Source of the DNA: Epiperipatus broadwayi
Taxonomy: Eukaryota > Onychophora > Udeonychophora > Euonychophora > Peripatidae
Length of the DNA: 64,000 nucleotides
Assembly (NCBI GenBank): GCA_028023455.1
Contig: JAQFVV010000018.1
Coordinates: 8,093,274-8,157,273, forward strand
Direction of reading: 5' to 3'
The notes below the pieces were generated by a model, which saw only the letters and a program-made list of their open reading frames with translations, was not told where the DNA came from and ran no database searches. Positions 46,801 to 59,469 of the stretch are shown here, one piece after another. The position numbers and the translations under genes are program-made. Within the stretch, counting starts at the first letter, position 1. Each line of letters opens with the position of its first letter.

Positions 46801-46810
46801 ATGATTATTA

Positions 46811-46983
46811 ATGTAAAAGAAATACTAAGTCAGTGTTTAAATTTAATAAAATTTATTACACCAAATATAATTTCAACGTTTTCGCATCATAACGACCATG
46901 AATATGACGCGAAAGCTTTGAAAGTATATTTGATGTAATAAATTTTATCAACTTTGATCTCTGAGTTAATATTTCTTTTACAT
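46811..46983. repeat. Foldback element with ~80-bp diverged arms
   Basis: ATGTAAAAGAAATACTAAGTCA...GCATCAT (46811-46889) pairs with ATGACGCGAAAGC...ATTTCTTTTACAT (46905-46983). Each arm, read inward to outward, has GCGAAAACGTTG or GCGAAAGCTTTG, then a TGTAATAAATTTTAT tail, similar in style to the Penelope and SINE termini elsewhere in the window. Confidence 0.65.
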
Positions 46984-47349
46984 ATATATACTATTAAAAG
47001 TCCATTAATGCAAAATTTCTGGTTCCAGGATTTTTACAGTTTGTATTTTTTGGGGGATTTTAGAAATAGATCGTTCACTCTCTCATTGGAAACTCCTGAA
47101 CTCTGTTGAAAGAGAAAAACAGGAAGCTCACAGCAATCGGTCTTAATAATTTATAGAAATAAATACAACTAAATTAATCCACAATTTCTGGTTTCATAGC
47201 GTTTATAAGTTTTGTTCCTTTTACATAAAATAATATATTTTTACGCTATAAACTCAAGCCTTACAAAGATTTAAAGAAAATAAAGCACGTTACTTACATT
47301 TAGGATCATTGACATTATTTTCCTTTAATTTTTTTTTTAAATGTAACGA

Positions 47350-47490
47350 ACTTTTCTTTTACTACTAATTTATAATATCAGGTAAAATAAAAATAGATGC
47401 AGAAACGGTAGCTTCTAAATAATATTTAACTTTATTACTGTTTAGCATGCTTTCTATATATATTTTTACTATATCATATTCATGTCACAT
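47350..47490 (-). repeat. Dispersed repeat G, copy 1
   Basis: Homologous to 53545-53690: AGGTAAAATAAAAAT, ...AATAATATTTAACTTTATTACTG, TAGCATGCTTTC, TTTTTACTATATCATATTCATG. On the minus strand it reads ATGAATATGA...GAAAGCATGCTA with an AGCATGCT palindrome after GAAA. Confidence 0.6.
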
Positions 47491-47736
47491 AGTGGTGTGC
47501 TTAAATGGTTTCTTATATCAATGTTTAATTAACTTTTCACGTATTCAATTTTAATTTAAAATTGAAATTTGAATATCTAAATAGCTCATTTCAAATGGGC
47601 ATGCTTGTTTCTGTTTTGTTAATAGAAATATGGTCGCTAGCAATAGATAAGAAGAAAATTGGTAACAATTGAATTACTAATTTATAAGTGTCTGCGTTAA
47701 GAAAAGCTAAAAAGGAATAGGTCATTATTGAAGCTT

Positions 47737-48250
47737 AGCGCTTTTGAGGGCGAATTATGTCCTCATATTCATAGCATTGAGATATGTGTAAGTTGGGTGT
47801 ATTATATCTGTATATAGTCAATAAATTCGTTTAAATATATGCAAATCATATTGTCCATTATTCAAAAGGGGGAAGCAGGATTCTTTCTTATTTATGACAT
47901 TATGGTTGTTAGCTATATGGTAAGCCTCTTTGATTTTCCACTTAGAATCCTTTTCACTGGATGCATATGATGTTGGTGGCTATGAGCTCGAATATAAAGC
48001 CCATTGCATTTTGGTTATTGCGGAAGATAGACTTATGTTCAGAATTATTTGTGGCTTTTTTGTAAGGTAATTGTGTTGATAAATTTAGTTAGGCATGCAC
48101 ATAATTCACTGTAGTAAATAGTCTTGCATCCTGCTTGGGGGCATACAATTTTGTATATGGTGGTGTAGAGTTTGGTCATTTATAAATCAGTCTGTTTGTT
48201 ATGGGAATAATATAATAGCTTGCTCATTGTGTTTGTGAGCAAACTTCTTA
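47737..48250 (-). pseudogene. Penelope-like element relic, GIY-YIG endonuclease end, copy 1
   Basis: On the minus strand 48170-48070 reads TIYKIVCPQAGCKTIYYSE, the start of a GIY-YIG nuclease domain (YKIxC..C, then YYIGE-like with S replacing IG). It continues LCACLTKFINT and, after shifts, EHKSIFRNNQN and KDSKWKIKEAYHIANNHNVINKKES (47955-47880), typical of the C-terminus of Penelope-type proteins. The element then ends at 47774-47737 with ATGAGGACATAATTCGCCCTC, AAAAGCGCTA. The reverse-transcriptase part is missing. It lies head-to-head with copy 2, forming inverted repeats of about 540 bases. Confidence 0.75.
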
Positions 48251-49490
48251 GTTCCATTAACACTAAGCAGTCTATCAACATAATAAAATTCAACTTCTCC
48301 AATCTAATGATTCCCTAACATGCATTAATTTTATAATAAACAATCTTAACTGGTTAGACAATAATATTGTTGCCCTGTTTGATGGTTAATATAATATAAT
48401 AGATGGATGGCCAATGGGATTATCCATAAGTGGAACCATCTTGAGTATTCATCTTAATAATAATTAAAAACCAGACCATCCTTAAATACATCAAAAATAT
48501 TCCTAATTTAATATACATATATTAAGTAGACAATGGACTTATATGCTGTAGAATTTCTAATCAATAAAATAAAATAGACCTTGAAGTTAAATCCACATTA
48601 TCTTGAACCACTGAAGGAGAAGAGCAGCAAAGGAAGTTAAAATATTTAGATATCCAGGTCCAGAGAGATAATCACTTAAATTGCAAAATGTGTGGCAAAC
48701 CCATAGAAATAAGACATTATCTCTTCCAACTCTCACAAATCCTCTGGTTTATCTTCATTTCCATAAAAAAACTAATATCTATGGAAATATGAAGCTGCTT
48801 GAAAAGTCAATATCAAGCAATACCTAAATAAACTAAGCAGGATAGGCTTCAAATATACAGATTTTAAAAGGAGTGTCAATCAGTTTTACCATAAAAAAGA
48901 ACAAATCCACTGAAAAATGTGTAGCTAAAAACCTAAATAAAGTTTGCTCACAAACACATCGAGTAAGCTATCACACTTCTCCCACAACAACAGACTGATA
49001 AATAATTCTAAGAACAGACTCCATAATGTCCCAATTCCACACACCATACATAAAAATTATATGCCCCAATTCTGGATGAAGGGTTGCTTACTATAGTGAA
49101 TCATGCATATGTTTATCCACAAGATTTTATCAACACAATTACCTTGACAAATAAACCATAAATAATAACAAACATAAATCTATCATTCTCAATCACCAAA
49201 AATGCAATGTTCCATACATTTGATCCCAGAGCTTCCAACATCACATAGGAAAATCAAAGGGGCATGGCATATAACTAACAACTCTACTGCTATAAATGAA
49301 GAAATTCTGCTTTCCTCTTTTGAAAAAATGAGCAATATGATTTGCATATATTTAAATAAATTTCTTGCCTATATATAGATACATGTGAACCCAAATTATG
49401 CATATCTCAATACTATGAATATGGGGACATAAATTGCTCTTGATAGCGCTAATTTTGAATAAAGACTTATTCATTATTAGCTTTTCTTAG
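48240..49490 (+). pseudogene. Penelope-like element relic, RT plus GIY-YIG, copy 2
   Basis: Plus strand, several frames. Near 48400 DGWPMGLSISGTILSIHLNNN matches the GxPMGSxLSGxLA motif of Penelope-type reverse transcriptase. Near 48525 IYIY(stop)VDNGLIC stands where YVDD is expected. Near 48610-48690 EGEEQQ(shift)LKYLDIQVQRDNHL matches the following LxFLDVxIxR block. The GIY-YIG domain follows: IKIICPNSG (49050), then YYSESCICLSTRFYQHNYLDK (49085-49145) and KHKSIILNHQKC (49172-49205). The end at 49408-49470 is ATGAATATGGGGACATAAATTGCTCTTGATAGCGCTA and AATAAAG. Multiple stops and frameshifts make it dead. Confidence 0.75.
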
Positions 49491-49499
49491 GACAGTTCT

Positions 49500-49810
49500 A
49501 AAAAGCAAATATTTATTATTTTTGTTTGTAGATTCATAGTGTATTGATGTAAACTTATTTATTATAAAATTTAACTGATAACTTTTAAAAAAATCTTTGG
49601 ATAATTATTTTGAAACAATAGATATTTTAGATAAGTATTTTACAACAAATATTTATTGAAGGTTTTTTATTTGTTCATAAATGTGAAGTATAAACTAATT
49701 TATTTATTCTAAGAGGTCCATAATTATTCATGGTTTTTTAAAAAATAATCGTCATATTAATGATATTTTACTGTTCATCAACTATCACTTACTTTTAACC
49801 ATAATTTATC
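49500..49810. other. Intergenic spacer, no gene seen
   Basis: AT-rich sequence between the Penelope relic and the end of the LINE. Confidence 0.5.
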
Positions 49811-49814
49811 AATT

Positions 49815-50530
49815 GCAGTATGAAGGTCTCTCCAAGTCTCTGACCCCTGGTGTCATTTTCCCTATAATATATTAACAAACTTCATTTTCTTATTAAACTA
49901 TTAAATATGGGAACTTTCAAAAAAAAATTTTAAAGCTCAGAAGGATCCAGTTTATATCAACTATCCATCTAATATCACTTCTTATAACTTTATTTTCATT
50001 TCAGACCCATTTCAGTGATACTTATTTTGTTTTTAGTTTAAACATGTCTCTCCAGACTTGTTGAATGTCAAGTCTCTAAATTGCTCTTCTGTTTCGTATC
50101 TAAGTCTTAAATCCATAAATAAGCAATTATAAACTACATCTATTAAAAATCTTTCTTTTCAAACATGTAGACATATTTTCTTTAAATAATAAGCTATTTC
50201 TACCAAAAGATTTTAAAACAAATTTAATTCTATGATTAACTTCATCCATTATGTTACCATCTGTATTTAAAATGAACCAAGGTATATGTAACTGTTAAAT
50301 TGTTCTAATTCATAAACATCAGCCTTCATTTTCTTTTTCTGAAAAAAATTCATTGAATATTATGTTAGTACTTTTATTTTGAATTTATATTTAGTTTTAT
50401 TTTCTTACTTTCATTTTTAGCTCTTGCAGAGTTTTCTAAAATTCAAAGCATTATTTTTTTTTTTCATAACAATCTCGTTATCCATAAAAATCTAAATGGC
50501 TTAAATAATCTCCTTTCTTTTCATTTCTTT
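49815..50530 (-). pseudogene. RTE-type LINE relic: end of RT domain and C-terminus
   Basis: Minus strand, several frames. Near 50480 FMDNEIV stands where FADDIVL is expected, followed by a K-rich stretch. Near 50320-50200: VYELEQFNSYIYLGSF, then after a shift DGNIMDEVNHRIKFVLKSFGRNSLLFKENMSTCLKRKIFNRC. This is the YxYLGxxI, EIxxRI, CLKxKxFxxCVLPxLTYG region that follows the RT domain in RTE/CR1-type LINEs. The probable 3' end is near 49815 (TPGVRDLERPSY). It continues directly the RT fragment at 52828-54190, separated by about 2.3 kb. Confidence 0.78.
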
Positions 50531-50539
50531 AGTTTACCA

Positions 50540-52820
50540 TTTTAATCAATAAAATACTTTTTTGCAAAAGTTGTAAGGGTAACTTACAATCTTATTAAGC
50601 TCGCTTGTTTATATGCAATATCAAACCATAAACTTAAAAATATAATTTAAATTAATAACCAGTAAATACGTTTTTCGTTAAAATACCCTTATACACACGG
50701 ATATAACTTAAACGTTAGATAATAAAATTTTAATAATAAAAGTCAAATCAAGTAAAATAGTTATTTTATTTGAAATCAAATATTAAAATAATTAGATTTC
50801 AATTATTCATATACTATATATGTATAAAATAATTATTAAGTTAACTAATATCACTAATCAAGACTCAAAACATAGAGATAACCTAAGGTCAAGTCATATC
50901 TTAGCAACTAACCCCGAGGAAATAAAATTAGAACCCAATTATACAATTATTAATTATGATGCATTCAACAATAATTGAATACAAAGTCGTGAAATGAAAT
51001 AGTAATTTAACACATGCTAATTACCAGAAGTCAATTCCACTATAAAAGCTAAATCAACTAATTTCAAAATCAGTTCCATCTTTTACAAATGAACTATCAC
51101 TACACATATTTATTTTGCTGTGTTTGAATACTGAACACATCAGAAAGATGGATCAATAGTTTGGACAAATTTTCCTTGTTTATAAAATCTTCTTTAGCAG
51201 AGAACTCTAATATCACTCAAGTAAAGAGTAAATAAATTACTCTTTAATATCATCAATAATAATTTAAAAAACGAAATTATCTTTAATATAATAATTAGAG
51301 AAATTCTTAATGAGATCATTCTAAACTTGAATTCCAAGAAGTCAAATATCATTAAATATACTTATATATCTAAATAAATTTTATTTTAAGATTTTAAGTT
51401 ATAGAAAATGCATCATGAGTAAACATATTTTGCGATAGAATTAAATGCTATTGTGCTAACCAAAAACAGTGTAATTATTCATTCCTACTGAAATGCCTAC
51501 AGTATATATTTATATCATCTATATAATTCAATATCCAATTTCAATTTACAGCAAGATAATTTAAGGAAAGGAATGTCAACATCATTCCAGAGGAATATTT
51601 ATGAAACAATGGAGTATACTGATTGTCTCACCAATTATTGATGACTGGAAATAAAAGAACTTTATTCCTAATGAACATTGCTACTTAAATTTTGGAAAAT
51701 GAATAAGACAATACCATAAACTTTAAATACATCATATTATGTTTGCATATCAACGTCTATAAATATTTAATTTTATTTCCTTTGCCTTTAAATTCTGCTT
51801 GCTTTGGAATAATCCACTTTGGAAAATCATTAGACAAAAATGGAAAAAGATCATTGGGTTAAATTTGTTTTTATTTAATAAAATTTAGATCTTTCTTATA
51901 CAGTGACTTGGCCAAGTTAATAATTAAACTTAATATGAAGGGAAGATTTTTTATTGTTCCTTATATTAAATTCATTCACTTATGACATGACAGAATTCTT
52001 GTTTATTATTAAGTTAATTAATTTATTAATATTTGTTTATTTATTATTCGGTATAAATGACTAATATCCTTGGATGAAAGGTCTTTTCTTTCAATGATAG
52101 GGACCATACATAGATGGGAGATCTTATAGAAAATGGAATTCCCTCAAAAGGATTACAAAGGTCTTCATTTATACTTATATTGTTTAATTTAAATTTAGTT
52201 AGATAATGTTATCATAATCTTTGGAATTATAAAATGTTATTTATTTTTGCAATCTATTAAATATTGTTTGTGCTATGATACATATCTACTATGGGATATG
52301 GGAAGGTATAATTTTAAAATGTATATACTAATATAGTAGAAATGTATTTAAACACTTGTAATTAAAAATTTTGTTATATAAAGATAAATTTAAGTTGTTT
52401 TCAATTAATAAATATTGTTAAATTTATTTTAAATTTAAGGAGGTCTCTGATTTATTTAAATTATTTATTTTATTTTCATAATAAAATAAAATTGAATACA
52501 TATACCCACATATACATATCATCCTGACTTAACATCATGATAACTTGGGTGGAATGAATTTTGAAAATCTACCAAACTTATATAAAAGTATTATTATTGC
52601 TACAGAATATCAATTGACCCCTGAAGAGAGTTAAGTGTAAAATTAACCTTGAGTTTGAATACTGAGCATAACAGAATAGAAAAGAGAGGTGAAGATTGGA
52701 TGAACTAGTTCAAGATGTTTCTGTATTGAATGTTTAAATATTAAATTATCATATTTGAAATAGATGCAGCCATGGATTAGATTTTTATCACATCAATCAT
52801 GGCATCCTACCCTAGGACCG
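50540..52820. other. ~2.3-kb sequence interrupting the LINE
   Basis: The LINE reading stops just before the FADD motif at 52828 and resumes at it near 50500, so this stretch was probably inserted later. It is AT-rich with no protein motif and no obvious terminal repeats. Confidence 0.4.
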
Positions 52821-52827
52821 ACTATAG

Positions 52828-54190
52828 CTAAATGTGTTTACCCTCATTCCTTAAGGAAATGCAGATAGTTACAAACTGAAGTAAAATATTTTGGAAATAT
52901 GGAATCACCAGGAGTAAAACCTTATCTCCATATAATCTAAACATTTCTTCTGTAGTTTGATAAACATTCCTCAGATATGGCAGTATCATGGGTTTATATC
53001 CTGATGAATCAATTAAGCATTGTAATAATTTTTGTAGAATAAGAAATCTTTTAATAAACTTCAAATCCAAAGCATAATGGTAACTGGGTATTTACTTATC
53101 TTTTCTACAACTTTTGGATATGATAGATGTAAAAAAACCATCTTGATTGGATAAAATCCAAAGTTCCCTGTAGAATAGTTGTGATTATCTTGGTAAAGAT
53201 TTTATACAAAACTGATAGAAGATAGATCTGTAATTTCTAAAATATCTTCTTTATAAAGTTTTCTAAAAATGAATATAGCACTACCTTCTTTTAATTATTT
53301 AATACATCTTTACTATTGAGACTTTTGGTAAATAACTTTGCCAACAATTTTTCTTTCTTCACCTGCTTTTTTAAGACATAAATTATAATTCCATTATCTC
53401 TTGCAGCTGTTTTTTTCCCATAGTTTTAACTGCGTAGCTTATTTCTTCATTTAAATTGCTGGACAATTCAGATATAATAGCTGCATTGGGATACTTTGGT
53501 TTTTTTTTGTTTTTATTACTATATTATTCTTTTATAATTCAATTGTTACTAATTTTCTTCTTTTCTGAGCCAACATAATATCTGGTAAAATGAAAATACA
53601 CACTGAAAAAGTAGTTTTTCAAATAATATTTAGCTTTATTACTGCATAGCATGCTTTCACTATATTTTTACTATATCATATTCATGCCATGAATATAATA
53701 TAATAAAAATATATTGAAAGCACTCTAGGCAGTAATAAAGCTTATTATACATATTATATTATATTTTATAAAACTCTTTCATCTGTTTCATAATATCATC
53801 TTTTTTTTTAGTAATTCCATTTTTTCTTCTTGTTGAAAAAATAACATTCTTTTCTTTCTTTACCAAGATGTTGTTTAACACTTTGTTTAATACTTTTGAA
53901 ATTTTTATTCTTTTCTAAAGCTTTCTTTATCAATTCACAATTTCTTTTTAACGGATTATTTTTTTTAAAGTTTTTATTCTGTCTTTTCTTCATATATAAT
54001 CTTATCTCAATAGAAAATTTATTAGAAAATTGTTGATTTTTTTGTAACAGCTAATTTTCTTGTAGTTTTTAATAATATTTGAATTTTTATTCATTTCTTT
54101 TAAACTGAAATCAGCTTTAAAATCTATTAATATTTTGAAACGATTCTCAAATTCTAATTTATGTTTATTGTATATTTTTCTTAATAATTT
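52828..54190 (-). pseudogene. RTE-type LINE relic: linker and reverse-transcriptase domain
   Basis: Minus strand. From 54180: KLEFENRFKIL...DFKADFSLKEMNK (linker after the endonuclease). At 53993-53808, RNCELIKKALEKNKNFKSIKQSVKQHLGKERKE. Near 53470-53380, LNEEISYAVKTMG. Near 53240-53160, LLSVLYKIFTKIITTILQGTLDFIQSRW, the NYRPISLLSVLYKLFTKII motif of LINE RTs. At 53070-52828, LLQCLIDSSGYKPMILPYLRNVYQTTEEMFRLYGDKVLL, the block leading to RGVRQGDPLSP, which is decayed. Stops and shifts are frequent. The strongest resemblance is to the RTE clade (often annotated as craniofacial development protein 2-like). Nothing suggests function. Confidence 0.82.
53545..53745. repeat. Dispersed repeat G, copy 2, folded into a hairpin
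   Basis: Second copy of the sequence at 47350-47490. Its end is followed by an inverted copy: 53632-53686 pairs with 53688-53742 (AGCTTTATTACTGCATAGCATGC against CACTCTAGGCAGTAATAAAGCT). It sits between two parts of the RTE relic and so was inserted into it. Confidence 0.65.
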
Positions 54191-54204
54191 TCATTCCCTA
54201 CCTT

Positions 54205-57200
54205 TGCAGTGTAACAGTCAGAAAACGTGTGACTTGTAAACATAGTGCAGAATTTGACCACCATACAGAACAGCAGCACCATCGAGTAGCAAAAACACCC
54301 GTGGTACTGAGTTCAAACATAGTTTATCGGTTCCACAATACAATCCACAAAACAACACATCTGATGCGACATTAATAAATATTTCCTTAGGCACGGTGGT
54401 CAGGATATTGAAACAGTAAGGTCTGCTCTGCAGATCTTCGTTTCACCTTTTCTCACCTACTTCCTACCCTCATACCTTAGTTTGAACCCCAATCTATCGT
54501 AGTGTGTCTGCAATACACTTATATACCGAAAATCCCACCTAATTTTAAACCACGAGCACAATGCTCGTATGATATATATAACTTATTCCCAAATAAAATA
54601 AAATATTATGAATTATGTATTTGTTCACATAATTTACATTTATTAAAAAGTAAGTTATATAAGTCATAATTGCGCACACACTATGATATCCATTTTAAAA
54701 CATATCAAAATTATAAATTGTTAGTTATTTTGTTTGGATCTATTTACAAATATATTACCATCGTAATATATTTTGATTTAAAATAAAATTCATTTAGTAA
54801 ATATTCGTTTAGTAGATAGATTCAAATATTACAATTTAAAATAAAATAATTTTCGTTTTATTTAATAAAAATCATCCCAAATATTTCTGTTAAAATAAAT
54901 GAGGGACAATAGTTTAATTATATAAGTTTATCTAAAAACAGCAGCTGTCCACTTAAGTTTTCTTTAATTAGTAGCAGTAATTTTAATTAAATCTAGTTTG
55001 TAATTCGAATGTCGACAGGGAAGTTAACAAAAGAAATTAATTAATGTTGAATTCCTTTAGACATTCGGATAGATTTAATTACAGCAGATAAGTCCAATAA
55101 TTTTGTACGCCCCAGGACAAATCTATTGTTAAATTTTACTATAAAAAGGATGTTTTTCTTTTGTTCTCCATTCTAAGCTATTCTAAGCTCTTAAAGGTTT
55201 CTAAGCTTTTAAAGAATTCTGAGTTGTCTAAAAGTTTCTGAGTTGTTCTAAAATTCTAATAATTTGCTAACCTTGACATGTCCGAGTAGAGGCGTTTAAG
55301 ATGGCTATGTCCCTCGGAATAGCCAGCCGCTGCTCCATACCATCAAAAATTATCACACGGATCCCGGAACTGCTGCTGCCCCTGCCAAAATATGAACATT
55401 CCAGATTTTGCTGCTAAATTATAAAACCTGCCAAACATCTACCTGCAAATGCTTCTCCAGAGGTAACCTAAATTAACCCAAGAGCTTTTGTGATCACTAA
55501 CTAACATGCTATAGCTATTTAACATTGTTTTCTTATATTTCACAACTTCATTGTGTATTTATTTTGTGTGTTTAAATATGCTCAACATTTTGCTCTCTAT
55601 CCTTGGGTTAATATTTTCTATTTATAAAGCTTTCTTTTATTTTATTATGATAATGTGTCAGAATCGTCTTTGACCGAGTGAACTATTCCCTCTATTGAAA
55701 ATAAGATGCCGCTATTAAGGCATATTTTAAATTTATAATTTTCCAATTTTATTGTCTTGCAAATCACTCGTTCGAGGGCAATTCTTTTCTTTAATGTAAC
55801 ATAATCACATAGTTTAAAATCTACATGTTATTGATTTTAATCTAATATAAGAGTATGTGCGAAGTCAATGATTAAATGTGTCCCCAAATGCATGATTGCG
55901 TATATAAATCTATACTTACTTTTCAAACCCGCAAGCATGCATTTTCCTATTTTAATTACCGTGTTCTACTTTAATTATAAAGTTCATCATTGATGTCAAG
56001 AATGTGCGGACCCTTTTAAATGAATTTCAGGGAATTTGATTGGGCATTTCTCTTAATCCAAGTAAAACCCATTTAGTATGTTTTTATATACACTAGTCTC
56101 GTATTGCTGGTACATGAATTGGTTGTTGAGACCGCTTTGTTTTATTTTCCAAGGATTCTTTACACGGCAAAGTCCGTTCTTTCGCTCATTGCAAGTTTTC
56201 CAGGCAGAGGGTGTTCACAAATGGCACCCCTGGGAATTAAACGCAATCATTACACAGTCGCTAAGTTTCGGCTGTTTCGTCAAAATACTTTCCTACGGGT
56301 TAGCGGCGAGATGCCCTCCGTAATTATTCCGGATCTTCAATATTGTTTCATTTTATATTTATTTTACAAAGCATCCGTGACTTAAACGAGTCACACCCTC
56401 CAACTTTATAAATTCACTATCAGCAATACTGACCTCCCAATACAAATCTATTATTATTCTCAAATAAATGCTTTGATCCCATTCCCACGTTTGCTTAGTA
56501 AGCTTTAGTCCGCACTATTCTCGAAATCAATAAATATTTTAGAACATTTAATTTCCAATATTGTCTTAAACTTGTCTATTTACTCAAAGCACCTCGCACA
56601 TGTTCCTATCTTGTCAAGCACATTATCGTAATGCTATTAGCCCGAGGAATAGAATATATCACTTTGTTTTAAAACCTTTTTGTCATTACTGAAATATAAA
56701 TGCCAACAATTATTTAATATGCGTCCCTGTCTCATATAAGCAGACAGTGGCGTTTTATATATATATTTATATAAATAAATTGTGTGAAATTATTTAAAAC
56801 TAAATTTTATCTCTTATTTTATTTGATTCCTATCACTGTCTCGGTCTAGATATACATCGGAAGAGCATTTCTTTTGTAAATCCATAGACGTTAATTAGCC
56901 ACCCAAACTTATCTTAGTATAGAGTCTTTTGTTTCTCCCTGACCACCAGGCACCGGTAAAAGGTTATGCTAGTGTAGCATCAGATGCGTTATCACGTAGG
57001 TGGCGCTGTGAAATTTGGACTTTAGATTCGAACTTAGTATATCTAGAAGGCAACCCCTCCTAGAATGTTCAGTTTCGGGTCTGGGGTTTGAATTATGCAG
57101 TGTGTTAGCGAGATAGACGATTCTGACCGTTACAATATAGGACTCATGTTTTTTCTCGAGTTGCCAACAATCAAACTAATATTAATTAACATTCATATAC

Positions 57201-59455
57201 ATAATCGAGGAAATATATATAGAATGGGTATCGAATAAATGAAAACGTAACTGCAGACATATAGTTTAAAATTATTTATTAACACATTTTAAGAAAACAT
57301 TTACTAATAATATTTTATGGATTAACAGCTTCCATAGTGGGATTTGCGACATGATTATATTTTAAAGAATACATTTATTTATTTTTTACAAAAGGAATTC
57401 ATTTATTTGAAGGCATAATCTAGCTACCTAAAATTCTCGAGTAAGTATTTCTAATGCATGCCTGGAGGGATTTATACCTTTGCAATGCAAGAGTCTAAAG
57501 TATGTTATAAGAGTAATGGCAGACATATATTTATTTAATTAAAATATTTATTTTAACTAAGGGCAAACATTTATTTGAGAGTGAATTACGAAGATAATGC
57601 AGAGGCGGAGTGATATATAGAATAATAAAATTAATAAAGGAACACGTGGTACACTTTAGAAAGGCGATATGGAATGGCAGTATATTGAAACTGCAATGCC
57701 GCGAATGAGTTTATAAGAATGTCGGGCTGGTCTCTGCCTCGGCCCGATGAAGTAAGGTGTCACATAAGCATAACCAGGGACAAGCGGTCCGTGTCGCAGT
57801 TTGCCAGCTGGCTGCATGACATTGTCAAATCCTATGGGAGCACCCATTATGCCCGCTTGTGTAGGATGACGGGGTTAATTTCAACCCTGAAGAATCCGGA
57901 AATTTCATGGCAGAATGGGTCATCACGTCTCTAAAACGTAACCCATGTATACTGTATAAACGATTATGATGAGATTTAAATAGATTTCTGACTCGGCCCT
58001 ACATTATCAACATTTACTAAAGAACTCTGGCGACTCTCAAAGAAATGTAATTTTCTAGAATTATTCATTAAGATTTAATAAATACAAAACCTATATAAAC
58101 TGGGAGTTATTACAACTAATATGCCAGCCATTTGCGAAGTAGTAGACCCTGCATTACAATAAATGATGCATTGAATGCGTGTCGATTTATATGAAAGTCA
58201 AGTTATTTATGAAAGTAAATATTAATGAAAATTTGACACGCATTCACTGTTTCAAGTGATCTTAGATTTAAACTTTGAAAATTGAGACAATTATGAGCAT
58301 GCAATAATTAAATAATAAATATAGATAAAATGTAGATTTTAGAAATACGCACCCAAGAAAGATAGAGTGAGGTAAGCTAGATTAGTAGAGAAATTTACAC
58401 ATTAAGTTAATTATTCAATTTTAGTTATACAAATGGTAGTTTTACATTTTATAATTTAGATAAGTAGTATGAAGAAGAGCTATAGCATATTATTAGAGTA
58501 CTCTAGAGTTTGGAATACAGACAAAGGTACCTGTTTTATAAGAAGTTTTCCGATCCATTGTTTAGTAGCAAATAGTTCATGAGTGGCAATTCTTACTTGT
58601 ATTTAGATATTTCATTTAGTTTCACCAGCAGCAGCTTTCTCATTCATTTCAGGCAGCAGATCTTCATGGTGAATTTACGATGGGCAATGGAAAGTTCAGC
58701 ATCCGATAGGCCATCTCCCAATGGAGAATAATCTAGGTGCTTTACTCGGTCATACCTTGGCAGGAACAAATTATTTTTATATATTTTAGACTCTCAGTGA
58801 TCGAGAGCAAAGCTAAAGTTTAAGTGAATGTCTCCAGCAAGTCTAAGATGGCCTCTTTTCTTATCTTGATCTTTCACATTTTTGTTAAGATATTTTTAGG
58901 TTCTACTTAATCTGCCCTGAGGATAATCAATGCATTTTGTTGGTTTTTTTAATTAAAGAAAGCTGCCGTTCTATTGTTTACATTTTTACATTTACTAATT
59001 ACATTTTGGGGAATTTTTCTTTAATTAATCTATTATCTATCACTGACCGATGCTTTTAAATTTCAAAGACAAAAAGGGAACATAAGATTATTTTAACTTT
59101 TAATTAAATATTACATCAGATTTTTTTAGAATTATTATTAAACGAAATTTAAACAAAGCAATAAATACGAACTTTATAATCCAAAATAAATGATTAAAAT
59201 TATACAAAATTATATAACTAAAGAAATCTAAATTATATTATTTTATCCCTATTTATTGCGTTTAATTTGAGATCGAAATGTGTGCGTGTTTATGCTGAAT
59301 TCTACATATATTTATACATTTTTAATATTGCTACACACACAATTCGATACCAAAAAGTTTAAATTTGGGCGGGATAGACCTGTCAGTGAGAGACGACAGA
59401 AAAAGGTGAAACTTAAGATTCGAATACGAATCTTACTGTTTCAGCAGTAATATGT
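54205..59455. other. ~5.3-kb sequence interrupting the LINE; GC-richer islands, no clear gene
   Basis: Endonuclease and RT parts of the LINE flank this stretch. A stem-loop reading GAAACAGTAAG..CTT..GTTTCACCTTTT occurs near each end in inverted orientation (54410-54450 plus, 59452-59405 minus), as for a composite or large element. Segments 55250-55500, 56100-56350, 56880-57140 and 57650-57950 are distinctly GC-richer. Open frames there (for example 57719-57934 plus, 56104-56385 plus) have no motif I recognise. LTRs were not found. Confidence 0.4.
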
Positions 59456-59469
59456 TTTTTTATATCTCA

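Noticed and set aside
57656-57934. Overlapping frames on both strands in a GC-richer island
   Set aside because: Neither shows a family motif; open frames are expected where stop-poor GC-richer sequence occurs.
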